A DNA stretch of 30,347 bases from Seminavis robusta (Eukaryota; Bacillariophyta; Bacillariophyceae; Naviculales; Naviculaceae). Shown here one piece after another: positions 1 through 8,947 of the stretch. The stretch lies in contig CAICTM010001380.1 in the NCBI GenBank assembly GCA_903772945.1, forward strand, positions 1 through 30,347, in the 5' to 3' direction. The position numbers and the translations under genes are program-made. The notes under the pieces were generated by a model. That model saw only the letters and a list, made by a program, of their open reading frames with translations, had not been told where the DNA came from and did no database searches. The stretch's first letter is position 1. Every line of letters starts with the position of its first letter.

Positions 1-351
1 AGCTAGCTAGCCAACACTAGCTGCTACTAGTACTAGCTAGGCGCACTGGCTGGTGATTTGGATTCTGTGTGCTGGGGAACCGCCCGCTTACCAATCGGGA
101 TATAGTTTATGGTACCAAAGAGAGAGTTTGCCTTCCCGAAAAGACGGTCCAAAAAGTGGATCCCAAATCGTGAAGCAGGCAGTCTTGCCGGGCGGGCCTT
201 CGTTGCATGCCCATGTGGAACACACAATCCCAATTCCAATCACTGCACGCATTCTTGGAAGAAATTACGTCACGGATCGGGATCGTGCTGGTTGGCGTTT
301 GGTACCTGCACGCATGTCGATTCTAGCACTACCTAAAAATGCGCTTCTTAG
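1..351. other. 5' flank of the first gene; CTAG-rich start
   Basis: No convincing gene. The first ~43 bases are unusually rich in CTAG and AGCT tetramers. A TTACGTCA box (265-272) resembles a cAMP/CO2-response type element but is only one 8-mer. The stretch probably includes the promoter and 5' leader of the gene starting at 352; an in-frame TAG sits directly before that ATG. Confidence 0.4.
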
Positions 352-1836
352 ATGAATGGAGGATCTTCCATTGGTGGCAAGTCCCGTTCGGAACAGAAGA
401 GAAGTGGAAAAGAGACAAGGAAGAGCGACAAGAGCAAGAAAGAACAAGAAGAACAACTCATGGACCGTGAGCTTTCCACTGATGAGGAGGAGGATGAGGA
501 TGAATATTCCCACGATTCTACAGCCGATTCTTTCCAGTCTCCATCCAAAAAGGAGTTTCAGAAGTACACCAGGAAGCAGATGGCAAAGGAGTACTACAGG
601 ATGCAGAAGGCTCTTCGTGGTCAAAGCGAACCTACCACTGCCAAGGCTCCGCCACCAGCGTCAGTGAGTTTGGGTGGTTCAGATGCAAGTCCGGATAAAA
701 AGTTTGCCTATTCGGAAGGTGGCGAGTTCAAGATGGGAGACCCTAGCAATGAAAAAGACAACATGTGGATTGCATTGTATAACTGCATGCTTTACGAGGT
801 GTATCGCCTGGTCAAGTTCATCAATGAACAAGAACAGAAGGAACTCTTGTGCAACTTGGTCATGGATAAGTTGGGCCACCCCGCATTGACCCTGACCGGC
901 AATGCAAAGAAGGACCGACGTAAGCAATTGGGTGGTTTTGCTTATCGATTGCCATGTGCACCTTGCAGATCTCACACCATTCGCCTTCCTTTCTGCATGC
1001 TGCTTTCTTAGGGATTCAGAGGAATCGCGAACAGTTCAACATCCTTTGGTGGAAGCAGGTCTGTCGTCATCTGAACAAAGCCCGCAGCTATGTGCAGAGC
1101 CAGTGCTTCAACCATGTGAAGAAGTTTGTTGCGGAGAAGGAGATGGCTGACTTCCCCTCCATGGATGACTTCTTCAAGATTATGAACCAAGACAAGGTGT
1201 TGATTCCCCCAAAGGAGGATGCCACTGATGAAGAAAAGGCTGCTCATGAGGACCTGATGAAGAAGGCTGTGTGGTGGTGGAACTGCTTCCATGCACAAGT
1301 GGCTGGCGCATCCAAGTGGTGGAGGCAAGGGATCCGTGTGCATAGCACCATTTCGGAAGCAACATATGAGGGTGATGTTTGCGTGCCTCCCAATACGGAA
1401 GCTATGGCTGTCCTCTTTTTTTGAGAATGGTGCCACTCCGGATCCTGATGCAAGGGATAAGGAAGGCAATCTTCTGAATTTGCCAGGAAAGTGGCCTGCA
1501 TACTTCGCCTTGGCAAACAGGTGCAAGGAGAAGAAGGCGGTCCCAAGGTCCAAAGCAGAAGATAAGAATGGGAAACATGATGGCCGGTACTCCAATGGCA
1601 AGGGTGGAAATTGCGAATTTGGAGGGTGGACTGATGCCAGACTTGCACGTTTTGAGGACTTGCGGCAGCAGGTTGTGGATTCAAGAGCACAGCCTCATGC
1701 TCAAGAAGTAGAAGAGGCCATCCTTGCACGAGTCCGCATCGATGCCTTTGGTATGGATGGTTAAGATGATAGTGAGCCCCCCAAGAAGAAGAAGAAGAAA
1801 GCGCCATCCGGGGTGAAGCTTAGCTTGGGCTTGTAG
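352..1836 (+). pseudogene. Decayed gene, uncharacterised stramenopile-type protein with one intron
   Basis: Exon 1 runs 352-919 and exon 2 from 1012. The ATG at 352 follows an in-frame stop, which fixes the start. The N-terminus is Ser/Lys/Glu-rich and acidic (TDEEEDEDEY, about residues 43-52), so it looks disordered. The folded part has aromatic blocks: MWIALYNCMLYEVYRLVKF, QFNILWWKQV and KAVWWWNCF. A single T too many in the T7 run at 1416-1422 ends the frame (VLFF then TGA), while the next frame continues as ENGATPDPDARDKEGN. A TAA at 1762-1764 follows MDG; the same frame then runs on through DDSEPPKKKKKK, an NLS-like tail, to a TAG at 1834-1836. I recall similar proteins only as hypotheticals from diatoms, with no known function. 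One homopolymer indel and one stop suggest a recent pseudogene, or an assembly error plus a short form. Confidence 0.7.
920..1011 (+). other. Spliceosomal intron, 92 bp
   Basis: Donor C|GTAAGC at 919/920. The acceptor is preceded by a pyrimidine tract, TGCTTTCTTAG|G, ending at 1011. Splicing joins c919 to gg1012-1013 (an Arg codon) and links the frame ending KKDR to the frame continuing IQRNREQFNILWWK, which are otherwise in different frames. Length and borders fit short diatom introns. Confidence 0.85.
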
Positions 1837-2691
1837 GTGGCCAAGGTTCCAAAACTAGAGCCAAAGGTTGCCATTTGGCATGCTACGCTCCCAAATCCAG
1901 GGGGTCCTTTGCCTTGCTTTTCCCCCTCATTCCTTCTCTTTTGGCATGGCTACCATGGCGGCTGTTACCTATTCCGTCATTGTTTGGTTGCCTCCCGAGT
2001 TGCTGTTTTGCATCCAATGCCACCCTGTTTTCTTTCCGCACCTTGTTAATCGATGCGATGTTCGGTTACTTATTCGGTAACCTTTCTCCCCTTTTTATTC
2101 CTGTTAACCATGACAATCTTGTCTCCCGATTGTTGTTGTTCGAAACCTCTCGCTGCAGTATTCGCCAGTAGTATCCTTAAAGATTCTAACCCCAATATTA
2201 TCCCAATCTTCCCCTCTTTTGGTATAGTTTCCCGAACTGTACTTAGTGATTAGTATCCTAGAAACTCTTAATTTGGAAGCACGTTCGCCGTGTTTTTGGA
2301 TGCTTTGCATGACTGTTAAGTAGGAATTGCCCTTCCATTCGGCTAGGTACTGGATCCTGCTTTATACGGTAAACATCTTTGTTCGGAGGGAAAGAACTAT
2401 TTAAAGCCGATCCTTTTTAATTACCAATGATCCAGACATGCTTCAAGTTATGCACGGTGTCCACCACGCGCATTGTGAACAACGAGGGTGTAGGTTTGTT
2501 AAACGGGCCGTACTGGATCATTGAGCATGCCTTTAACGGATTTGTAAGTACTGTTTCATGGGGAACCAGAAGCTTTGGTGCATAATCCGCAACCTCCCTT
2601 CACGATTTGTATCGTAGGGTCAACCTTCGACTTTAATCGATAACCTACCTTGTAGATTGGTATCCTACCTTCAGATGCGTTTCTCAGATGT
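1837..2691 (+). other. Non-coding, no recognisable element
   Basis: I see no gene. Short open frames here (for example 1875-2171) have no protein-like features. The stretch holds several loose repeats of the type AGTATCCT(T/A)AA at about 2168 and 2252, and GGTATCCTACCTT-like strings near 2625-2670, probably old transposon debris. Confidence 0.4.
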
Positions 2692-3600
2692 TCAGAGGCA
2701 GAATGGACAGAGAGATGTGATATCATCAACTGGGAGGCAATGGGCAGGGCAATGAGGAAGGCACCACTTGGCATTCAACGATTCGTCACCAAACATGCCA
2801 CTGGCCACTGTGGTGTTGGACGACAGTTGCAACGCTGCCATGGCAGGCTCACAGTGATTGCCCATGGTGTGGAACAGACGACGAAGACACCCTCCATGTG
2901 CTTCGCTGCCAAGATCCAGCATCCATCCAACAGTGGAACCAGGAGATTTCCAAGTTGAAAACCTGGTTGCACAAGCGTCACACTGACCCCATGATGACCA
3001 AACAGATTCTGACCCAGCTCCAGCCATCATTGGCAAAAGGGAAACAACACCTCCCTCTGAATGGGATCTGGAACTCCTAGCACTGTCACCGGGCTCCGTG
3101 CTCAGGCCAAACTGGGCTGGTGGAATCTTCTACTTGGCCGAATCGCAATCCCCCTCTACACTGCCCATGAGATCCACCTACACTCTATTGGCAAACAAGG
3201 TGATGGCACCAGCTGGGCAACTGCCTTGGCAAATGAACTTTGGATGCTCCACTTCCGAATGTGGGAGCACAGAAACGATGCACTACACGGTGCGAAACCA
3301 ACCCCCACTCAACTCTCCCACCTCTCCAACCTCTCCAACCTTCGCCAGGAGGTCCTGAAAGAATACACAAAAGGTGATGCCACCTTACCTCCCACTGAAC
3401 GATGGCGCCTTGACCTTGAATACCGCGAAATTAACCTCAATCTCTCCCTCCCGAAAACACTACGCTGGCTGGAGACCATCAAGCTGACGCGCGCTGCTTA
3501 CGGCCGACTCCGCACTACATACCACCGCCCAACCACACGACAACTTGAACGATCTATGCAAAATTACCTACAGACTGGACGAACTACGAACCACGAGTAA
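2692..3600 (+). pseudogene. C-terminal remnant of a LINE-like reverse transcriptase
   Basis: Three frames carry consecutive parts of one protein. Frame 1 has MGRAMRKAPLG and CGVGRQLQR (about 2740-2835). Frame 3 has a Cys/His knuckle CPWCG-x6-HVLRC (about 2850-2915), then a helical stretch to 3078. Frame 1 again from 3061 has GWWNLLLGR and the signature MWEHRNDALHG, and ends with TAA at 3598-3600. The C-x2-C...H-x3-C knuckle followed by a W/MWEHRN helical region matches my memory of the C-terminus of diatom endonuclease/RT (non-LTR) proteins. Two indels make it dead. No RT core lies upstream in this orientation, so it is a 3' fragment. The fragment of similar type at 3845-6770 is on the other strand. 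Confidence 0.65.
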
Positions 3601-3844
3601 ATGCTTTTCAAACCCTGGGTATTGCCCTGCGCTCCAGGTGCTGCCTTGTCCCCTTCTCCTGCATCCATGCAGCATTATCCACTGATGGGGGCTCCATCCG
3701 GGACTCTTGAGACTGATTTGACACTGTGCGGCAATTTAGTGGATGACGACTCAGCTAGGTGGGGTTCCCCATCCATTGCCCGCGTCATTAAAGTCACTCC
3801 GTGGCCCTAGATTGTTAATCTAACAAGTAATTTAAGCAAACCTT
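3601..3844. other. Spacer between opposed LINE-like fragments
   Basis: About 240 bp with no supported gene. A short open frame (3601-3810, +) starts directly after the stop of the RT C-terminus but shows no domain. It may be the 3' UTR of that element. Confidence 0.35.
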
Positions 3845-4360
3845 TCAGGCGGCTGTATGGTCCGGCGTAGGAACATGTGCAATGCTTTGAGGAACGTGGA
3901 GGCCTGGAGGGATTCTCATGTGTTGGATCACTGCTTGGGTGTACTGATTAAGTACAGGGGAGCACTGGTAACTACCTTGCAAGATTTCCTCTGCAGTGTC
4001 TGTGTTACCAATGTATCCAAGTTCAGACAGGAGTGGGTCTTGCATGAATTGTGAGTTCATGCATTGCTGATACTTAGTGGAATTGACCTCGAGCATGACC
4101 TCCTCAATAGATTCTTTAGTGATACATTCAGTAGTACCCACTTCTGTGCCATCTTCCATGGTGGATCAAAGGCACGAAGTGACAGCCCCATTCTGGAGTT
4201 TGTCATTAATGAATCGGCTCATGGCACCCTTGCGCCGAGATTCCTCAGCCGCCAAGACGTAGAAATGAAGTCCTTGCGGGAGGCTCGATGGTTGACTTTA
4301 GCCATCTTGTAATCGGCGTAGGCTTGCTTGAGGTCCGAGCGCATGTCGGCAACGGTCATA
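3845..4360 (-). pseudogene. LINE-like RT polyprotein, pre-RT linker (downstream half)
   Basis: Reading leftward from an ATG at about 4359, the frame begins MTVADMRSDLKQAYADYKMA, a helical linker seen between endonuclease and RT in diatom LINE-like proteins. After an indel it continues as SRRKGAMSRFIND. A second frame (4159-3845) carries IEEVMLEVNSTKYQQC, QDPLLSELGYIGNTDTAEEILQG and QAVIQHMRIPPG. These are the ...SNxxKYxQ...PLxSELGYxGNTxxAxxILxG blocks that precede the RT core in the family. It stops before the RT palm. This is the continuation of the endonuclease part at 5380-6770 on the same strand, separated by the ~1 kb element at 4361-5406. Confidence 0.65.
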
Positions 4361-4388
4361 ACGACCCTAGGGGGAGCCACTGAGGAGC
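4361..4388. repeat. 28-bp arm, exact inverted copy at 8604-8631
   Basis: The sequence ACGACCCTAGG...GAGGAGC reads on the other strand as GCTCCTCAGTGG...GGTCGT, identical over 28 bases to 8604-8631. Weaker AT-rich similarity (an AATAAAATAATTT-like run and a CTTTATCTCTAA-like run) extends inward about 75 bp at both copies. The left copy abuts the ATG of the LINE-like linker fragment. Confidence 0.75.
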
Positions 4389-4620
4389 GTGCACTTTGTT
4401 TAAATTGAAATTAAATTATTTTATTAAAATACAAGGATTAGAGATAAAGAAATAGAAAGGGCTAGAAAGGCGCTGTAATCAAGGTTGCCAACGAGCTGAA
4501 CAGTGAGATGTGAGATAGACCACAATTTCGTGGTGGCAAAGCATAATCCTACTATTTTACTATAGATTCCCACAGTGGTTTGCATCAACGGTATCAAATT
4601 CCTTTTCGTATATTGAATAA

Positions 4621-5043
4621 GTAGATTCGTCCAGTACTTTGTATAGTAAATAACGCGTAAAAGCGTTGATATGCAGGACTCGCATATATATTTACTGGCT
4701 TGTCACAAGGACACATTATGAGAGTTTGTGGGTGCAGTTGTATGTAGATTCATACAGTATAATACATAGTAAAAGCCTGTAGGGGTGCAAAAGCGCTTGT
4801 ATGCAGGATTCGAACTATCGACCTTATATCTCCTGGTAACCAGTAAAAATTGCACAGGCTTAAGTAAAAGTGACCATTGAAACAAGCATCGAATCGCCAA
4901 ACGGAACACGAATCCAGCATAGAGCGAGTACGTATAGTAAAACAGTACTAATTCATGAATTAACTTGTAGGTAGATTCATACAGGAAAAGGTATAGTAAA
5001 TTATGCTAAGGGGTGCAAAGGCGAGCCTATGCAGAATTCGAAT
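4621..5043 (+). repeat. Three imperfect direct repeats with a tRNA B-box-like motif
   Basis: Copies at about 4621-4685, 4744-4815 and 4971-5043 share the order GTAGATTC(A/G)T.C, TATAGTAAA (or CATAGTAAA), GGGGTGCAAA, an AAGCG-like block, TATGCAGGATTCGAA. On the minus strand the last block reads GTTCGAATCCTGC, which fits a pol III B box (T-arm). No full tRNA cloverleaf folds by eye, so this is tRNA-like or SINE-like at best. Confidence 0.55.
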
Positions 5044-5317
5044 AGTTTTACTATATATCTTTCGGTTTACCAGCAAGAATAGGACATTCTCTACCCTGCA
5101 CAGGCATATATGCCATTATTTTGAATCCTTCATTGAATGAAATCGTATAGTGATAGTGTACGTTTCAATAGTTCGCGACACATGCGCTACTTTCTGTAGG
5201 CATAATAAAAAGTCAGGAATAATGTAACATGTTTACAATCCATTGTACAGACGTATAGTAAAATAGTAGTATTGTGGTTTGCATTCATCAAATCTTACTC
5301 CTTCGGGTTTGTCTAAG

Positions 5318-5405
5318 TTACTACTTTTTGTGTAGCCTTGGTAGGAAAGGCTTAAATAAATGCTTCACAATTAAGCGTGTGAGAGACTGAGCTAAACTCC
5401 TCAGT
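5318..5405 (+). repeat. Element right end, direct repeat of 10695-10794, with hairpin
   Basis: The shared core is TTGTGTAGC(C/T)TTGGTAG(G/A)AAAGGC followed by TTAAATAAATGCTTCA and GAGACTGA. It ends in a hairpin ACTGAG-8 nt-CTCAGT (5386-5405). The other copy has ACTGACG-8 nt-CGTCAGT. Confidence 0.7.
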
Positions 5406-5406
5406 G

Positions 5407-6770
5407 TTGACTCTAGTGGACTTGGTCACCTTTGCTTTCTTTTTGGCCCGGCTCCAGTGTTTGGATTTGATCCTGCCTTTGCCCAATCGTCGCTTGATTG
5501 CAATCCTCCAGACCTTGATCCGTCGCATGGGTTGTGCTGTTGCCATTGAGAATTGGATTGCACCCGTCTTGAGTTTGCGGCAGTGCTTTTCTGCATAGAG
5601 TTGGCACTGGGTTGTAACCTGATCAATTCGATTTGCCTCAGCGAGTTGAACAGGTGTCATAGTTGTGCCAATGATGGAGATTCCAGGTGGAACTGTCGTT
5701 GGGGTAGTTGGTAGTAGTAGATACCTTCCTTGTAGATCTTGTTGTACTTCTTGATGCATCGCAGGTCTTGCAATTGCAATTGTCGGCAGTGAGGTTTCCA
5801 GATCGGGGGAGGGTCATGTCCAAGCATTTGATGGAGTTTCACATCAAACCAAAGGACTCGGTGGTCTGCAGGTGAGTCGTCATAAGACAGGTAACCTGCT
5901 TTGGTTGGAGTGATACCGGCGGATCCATAGATACCATCAACTGACACATTGGACTGGTTATACGACAAGTTTCTGATGCAGTAATGGGATCGTGGAGTTG
6001 GAAGATCAGATTGAATAATTGTCTGGCTTCGAAGAAGAAGGATGAGATTGTCTTACTTGTGACATCGTCATTCCAATCGCCACATACAAATCAATCTCTG
6101 TGCCTAGATCATCGAGGATCGCCTGTCGAGGACATCAATCATCATCATTTCTTTGAAGGTAAGCTTTCTGTTTTGCATATGCACTGGAGGGTTTGTCAGG
6201 ACTTTTTACCGGGCGATAGACAGAGACATACCGAAAGAATGTGTTACCACTGCACTGGTATTGAGTCCAACACCATCTGCCTAATCCAGTAGGGTCACGG
6301 CCAGCACCTGCTGCCCATTTCGTTGTGTCTCCTTGCGCAATGATAGCAGTTCCACCCCATTGTTGCACAGATGAAGTATGATCATTTTCATCGTATGCCA
6401 CAACTGTTTTGGTATTGCGACCATCCAATTGTGTGTCTCATCCAAGGCGTGATTTCCATTGGCCTTTGGAGTCAGCGTTCCTCAAGTTGATCCCAGTTTC
6501 TTGAATTGCCACGCATCAGGTGCTCTGTTTTTCAAGATGAACAATACATTATCTATCGTCGTGCATTCATTAAATTTCCTAGCCAGTCCACTCACATTGA
6601 TGCTCATCCCTCGGAAGTATCCGTCGCCTGGAACTCCAGGAGCATCTCCATATTCCATCATTTTCCTCATCTGAATAAGGGTGTTGGCCTTGAAGGTCGT
6701 CGCCAGGTGTTGGAGGAAATATACCTGACACCTCTTTACTATTGACTCGTGTATTAATCATCTAGTCCGG
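5407..6770 (-). pseudogene. LINE-like polyprotein, APE-type endonuclease and linker (upstream half)
   Basis: Several minus frames in order encode one protein. 6761-6480: weak N-terminal part. 6428-6135: WGGTAIIAQGD, AAGAGRDPTGLGRWCW and VSVYRPVKS, an endonuclease/exonuclease/phosphatase core. 5968-5657: SVDGIYGSAGITPTKAGYLS followed by SPADHRVLWFD; the S(P)ADHR motif is the catalytic Asp-His of APE-type endonucleases. 5759-5410: TPVQLAEANRID, HCRKLKTGAIQFS and RRIKVWRIAIKRRLGKG. Multiple indels break it. In the cell this domain would nick target DNA for target-primed reverse transcription. The protein resumes at 4360. Confidence 0.7.
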
Positions 6771-6821
6771 TTCGCATGCAAATTCATCATGCAAGGAACC
6801 AAGGGAGTTTTAGGTCTAAAG
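6771..6821. other. Spacer left of the second copia-like element
   Basis: Non-coding. TAAAG (6817-6821) would be the 5-bp target duplication of the element starting at 6822. Its right-hand copy is not found because the element's 3' part is missing. Confidence 0.35.
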
Positions 6822-6956
6822 TGTTACGGAGGTCCTTATATCCAATTCAATCACAAGAATTGCTATGCACCACCAGAAAATCCTCACTTTTGCTTTTCAG
6901 CTTAATCTAAAACCAAATTACTCCCCAATAAGCTGCAGTATTACTAGCAAACAACA
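6822..6956 (+). repeat. Candidate 5' LTR (~135 bp)
   Basis: Begins TGTTACGG and ends CAAACAACA, the same TGTT/AACA termini as the proven LTR at 16154-16304 (151 bp). The right end is supported by the adjacent 14-nt sequence (6957-6970) that is the exact complement of 6887-6900, matching the layout of the proven LTR. The left end is chosen only on the TGTT terminus. No second copy is present in the window. Confidence 0.5.
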
Positions 6957-6970
6957 CTGAAAAGCAAAAG
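6887..6970 (+). promoter_or_regulatory. LTR/primer-site complementarity (candidate self-priming fold)
   Basis: CTTTTGCTTTTCAG (6887-6900) is the perfect reverse complement of CTGAAAAGCAAAAG (6957-6970), which starts directly after the terminal CA of the candidate LTR. The upstream arm lies within TCAC, an initiator-like context, so transcription starting at A6886 would give an RNA whose nt 2-15 pair with the site where reverse transcription should start. The site does not begin with TGG, as a tRNA-primed site would. Confidence 0.55.
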
Positions 6971-7961
6971 GCCATCTCGAGCTACTACCGATCTCGAGAT
7001 CAATATCAAGGTAAATCAAGTCAAAGACATCAAGTTGAGTTGACTTGAAGAGAGATAACTACTGCAACAGAGCAGATGTGCGAAGAATCAGCCTCTAGCC
7101 ACACTATCAGCATAGGCAAACAGCTCTAACACGAAAGAGGTGCTTGCGCGGGATTCCCATCTTCAAGAGGAAAATCAAGGTACGATGATCGTCTAACAGT
7201 TTCCGGCCGGAACTGTGTACATCTGAAGATACCAGTGAAAAGAGCACGGTGAACTGAACAGGTTACGTGCTGGAATCAAGGAAATCCGTCTGTTATCCAG
7301 TGAGTTATCTTCAATCGCGTGAAATCAGGAGTTCAATACGTCACATCACGACGAGCGAAAGTCAACAGTTGCCGATCTACCTATCGACTGTTGTGGACAT
7401 TGCAAGGCATCGACACGATAGAGAGGAAGTTGCGCAACACGACTACAGAGCTGCGGCTATCCTTGAAAGCGACTAACTCCCGATATTGAGTGAGATAGGT
7501 TGATTCGAGTATTTCCTGCTATTGTGACGTGAAACACAAGAATCCCGGTAACAACTCGGAGATCTGAAACTCAACGACAAAGGTGTTCCAGCAACTGTAA
7601 CTCACTCAGTGCGCTCATCTAAGCATACCAAGACCATCTGCAAGCTTTGCAGAGGCAACGAAAGGACCATCAGTGGCAGTTCGCTACTACCCAAGGCTCC
7701 ATCACGTCCTACGTGAACAATACCACGAGTTTTCCCCAGGAATTCCGTGAGCTGTCAAAGACAGAGGCTATCCAGCCACCAACAGGTACACCACGAGTGA
7801 CCAGAAGAAGGCTATCCAGCCAACAAGCAAGCTTTTTGAATAGTCACGAAGCAGTGCTATTCAACGTGAGATCCTTCCTGCAGGAGTATCCACACAAGAA
7901 CACAAGCTAGTTCCAAGGAACAAGCACAGCACAACAGTGCAATACCACACCAACGGCAACC
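6971..7961 (+). other. Structured leader between LTR and gag
   Basis: No supported gene; the open frame at 7647-7910 is Gln/Arg/Ser/Thr-rich and not protein-like. It holds a series of short palindromes: ATCTCGAG/CTCGAGAT (6974-7000), TCAAGTCAA/TTGACTTGA (7016-7048), a near-perfect ACAGTTTCCGG/CCGGAACTGT (about 7197-7216) and CTGCAAGCTTTGCAG (about 7638-7652). GGCTATCCAGCCA-type strings repeat near 7768 and 7810. These could be RNA packaging or dimerisation folds. Confidence 0.45.
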
Positions 7962-8501
7962 ATGAGATTCCAAGGAAGAGGTGGTCGTGGTGGAGGAAGA
8001 TACCCTTCTAGGGGGGGTAGGGGATTCAATTCCTCAGGAAGAAGCCATCAAGGAAGAGGCAACAGCTACAGGAACTAGAACAAGAGTTCCAAGCGTCAGT
8101 TCCTCTTCCATCCAAATGGACAGGCTGATACCAGGTATTATCCTTTTGAGGAGACCCTGACACACATTGTCCAGGACCTAAGGATCAAGCCTGAGTGGAA
8201 TGATGTGCCACTGGCTTCATTGGCCATTGAGACCATGACAAGTCAGGCACCTACCAAGCCGACCAAGCCTACACTCCAAGTGTCACTTACTGATCCCAAA
8301 GCACAAGAATACGATGCCTTGGAACTCAGCGAGTACAAGGCAAAGTCATCCATCTATGACAAGTCGACTCGATCCTATGAGAACATTCTCAAGACAGGTG
8401 CAACCACCATCCAGGTGACATACTGTACCGACGCCATGAAGTCCAAGCTTAGAGGTCTAGGAGACTACGAGGCTGTGGTGCTCTACCTCGCTAGCTACTA
8501 A
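7962..8501 (+). pseudogene. copia-like gag with RGG N-terminus, one in-frame TAG
   Basis: The ATG at 7962 opens a frame of 179 codons interrupted only by a TAG at 8076-8078 (codon 39); the ORF closes with TAA at 8499-8501. The N-terminus is an RGG/RG-rich basic segment (GRGGRGGGRYPSRGGRG) that would bind RNA. The rest, with QFLFHPNG early and a late block YENILKTGATTIQVTYCTDAM, resembles diatom copia gag (F-x-H-x-G start; Y-x-N-x-x-KA-x-x-x-I-x-x-x-YC-x-x-x-M end). No zinc knuckle is present, so it is the gag N-terminal half. Confidence 0.55.
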
Positions 8502-8529
8502 ATAGCTACTTTATTACATTTTTTATGCA

Positions 8530-8631
8530 GGTTTCCACCGCTTTCTCTTTCTTTATTTCTAACCTTTTGCTTTCAATAAAATAAATTTATTACAAAACTC
8601 CATGCTCCTCAGTGGCTCCCCCTAGGGTCGT
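8530..8631 (+). repeat. Inverted copy of the 4361-4470 repeat end
   Basis: 8604-8631 is the exact reverse complement of 4361-4388. The AT-rich stretch before it (CTTTATTTCTAACC, then a run containing two overlapping AATAAA signals at about 8575) parallels the sequence inside the other element. It may be a solo end or the end of a truncated copy running to the left. Confidence 0.6.
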
Positions 8632-8947
8632 GAACACAACGTTCAAAGGCAATGTGTTTGTGTGGTAGTTCTCTCATAGTAGTGTCCTTGAGATACTCTC
8701 TTTGTTGTTTCTGGTTGTTTATCACTCTTTGGTGGCTGCATCTGGATATCTCCACCTTACTGATTTATTGAGAAGGGATGACATCTTGCGGTATTGCAAT
8801 CAGCACTCCTTAGTAGACTGAAATAGTACCATACGATTTTAGCAAAAAGTGACTGAATTAAGTAGTTTTACTCTTGATCAGCACAAACTGCCGAATCGCC
8901 AAAACACAGGCTTTACTCTGTGGTAACTTTTCGGTTGTTTGACTTTT
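8632..8947. other. Non-coding spacer
   Basis: About 315 bp with no ORF, repeat or motif that I can support. Confidence 0.35.

Larger units (their letters stand above)
4361..5406 (-). mobile_element. ~1.05 kb non-coding repeat element inserted in a LINE-like gene
   Basis: The element separates two parts of one minus-strand protein: ...KSTRVN ends at about 5406 and MTVADMRS starts at about 4359. It has no ORF. Near both ends is CACTGAGGAG (4378-4387) and its complement CTCCTCAGTG (5397-5406), a 10-bp subterminal inverted repeat. Both ends recur elsewhere: 4361-4388 matches 8604-8631 inverted, and 5318-5405 matches 10695-10794. Inside are three imperfect direct repeats and AT-rich sequence with TATAGTAAA strings. 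I see no clear target duplication, so the class is open: non-autonomous DNA element, SINE-like or other. Confidence 0.55.
6822..8501 (+). mobile_element. 5' part of a second copia-like LTR element
   Basis: The order is candidate LTR (6822-6956), a primer-binding region complementary to the LTR (6957-6970), a ~1 kb leader full of palindromes, and a gag-like ORF (7962-8501). Nothing of protease, integrase or RT follows, and no second LTR copy was found, so the element is truncated after gag. The TGTT...AACA termini and short LTR match the intact element at 16154-22126. Confidence 0.55.

Noticed and set aside
33..239. 68-aa minus-strand ORF at the left edge
   Set aside because: No domain or coding signal; it overlaps the likely promoter of the gene at 352.
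265..624. 119-aa Leu-rich minus ORF
   Set aside because: It lies antisense to the acidic N-terminus of the gene at 352; GAG/GAA codons read backwards give Leu/Phe/Ser.
1008..1807. Long minus-strand ORFs of 187 and 197 aa
   Set aside because: Antisense shadows of exon 2 of the gene at 352, which has splice sites and conserved-looking blocks on the plus strand.
4740..4870. A complete tRNA gene on the minus strand
   Set aside because: Only a B-box-like T-arm string is present; no acceptor stem or anticodon arm can be folded by eye.
4361..5407. CACTA-type DNA transposon based on CACTG termini
   Set aside because: CACTGAGGAG/CTCCTCAGTG fits the terminal style, but flanks show no 3-bp duplication and the shared repeat extends 17 bp beyond CACTG on the left; left unclassified.
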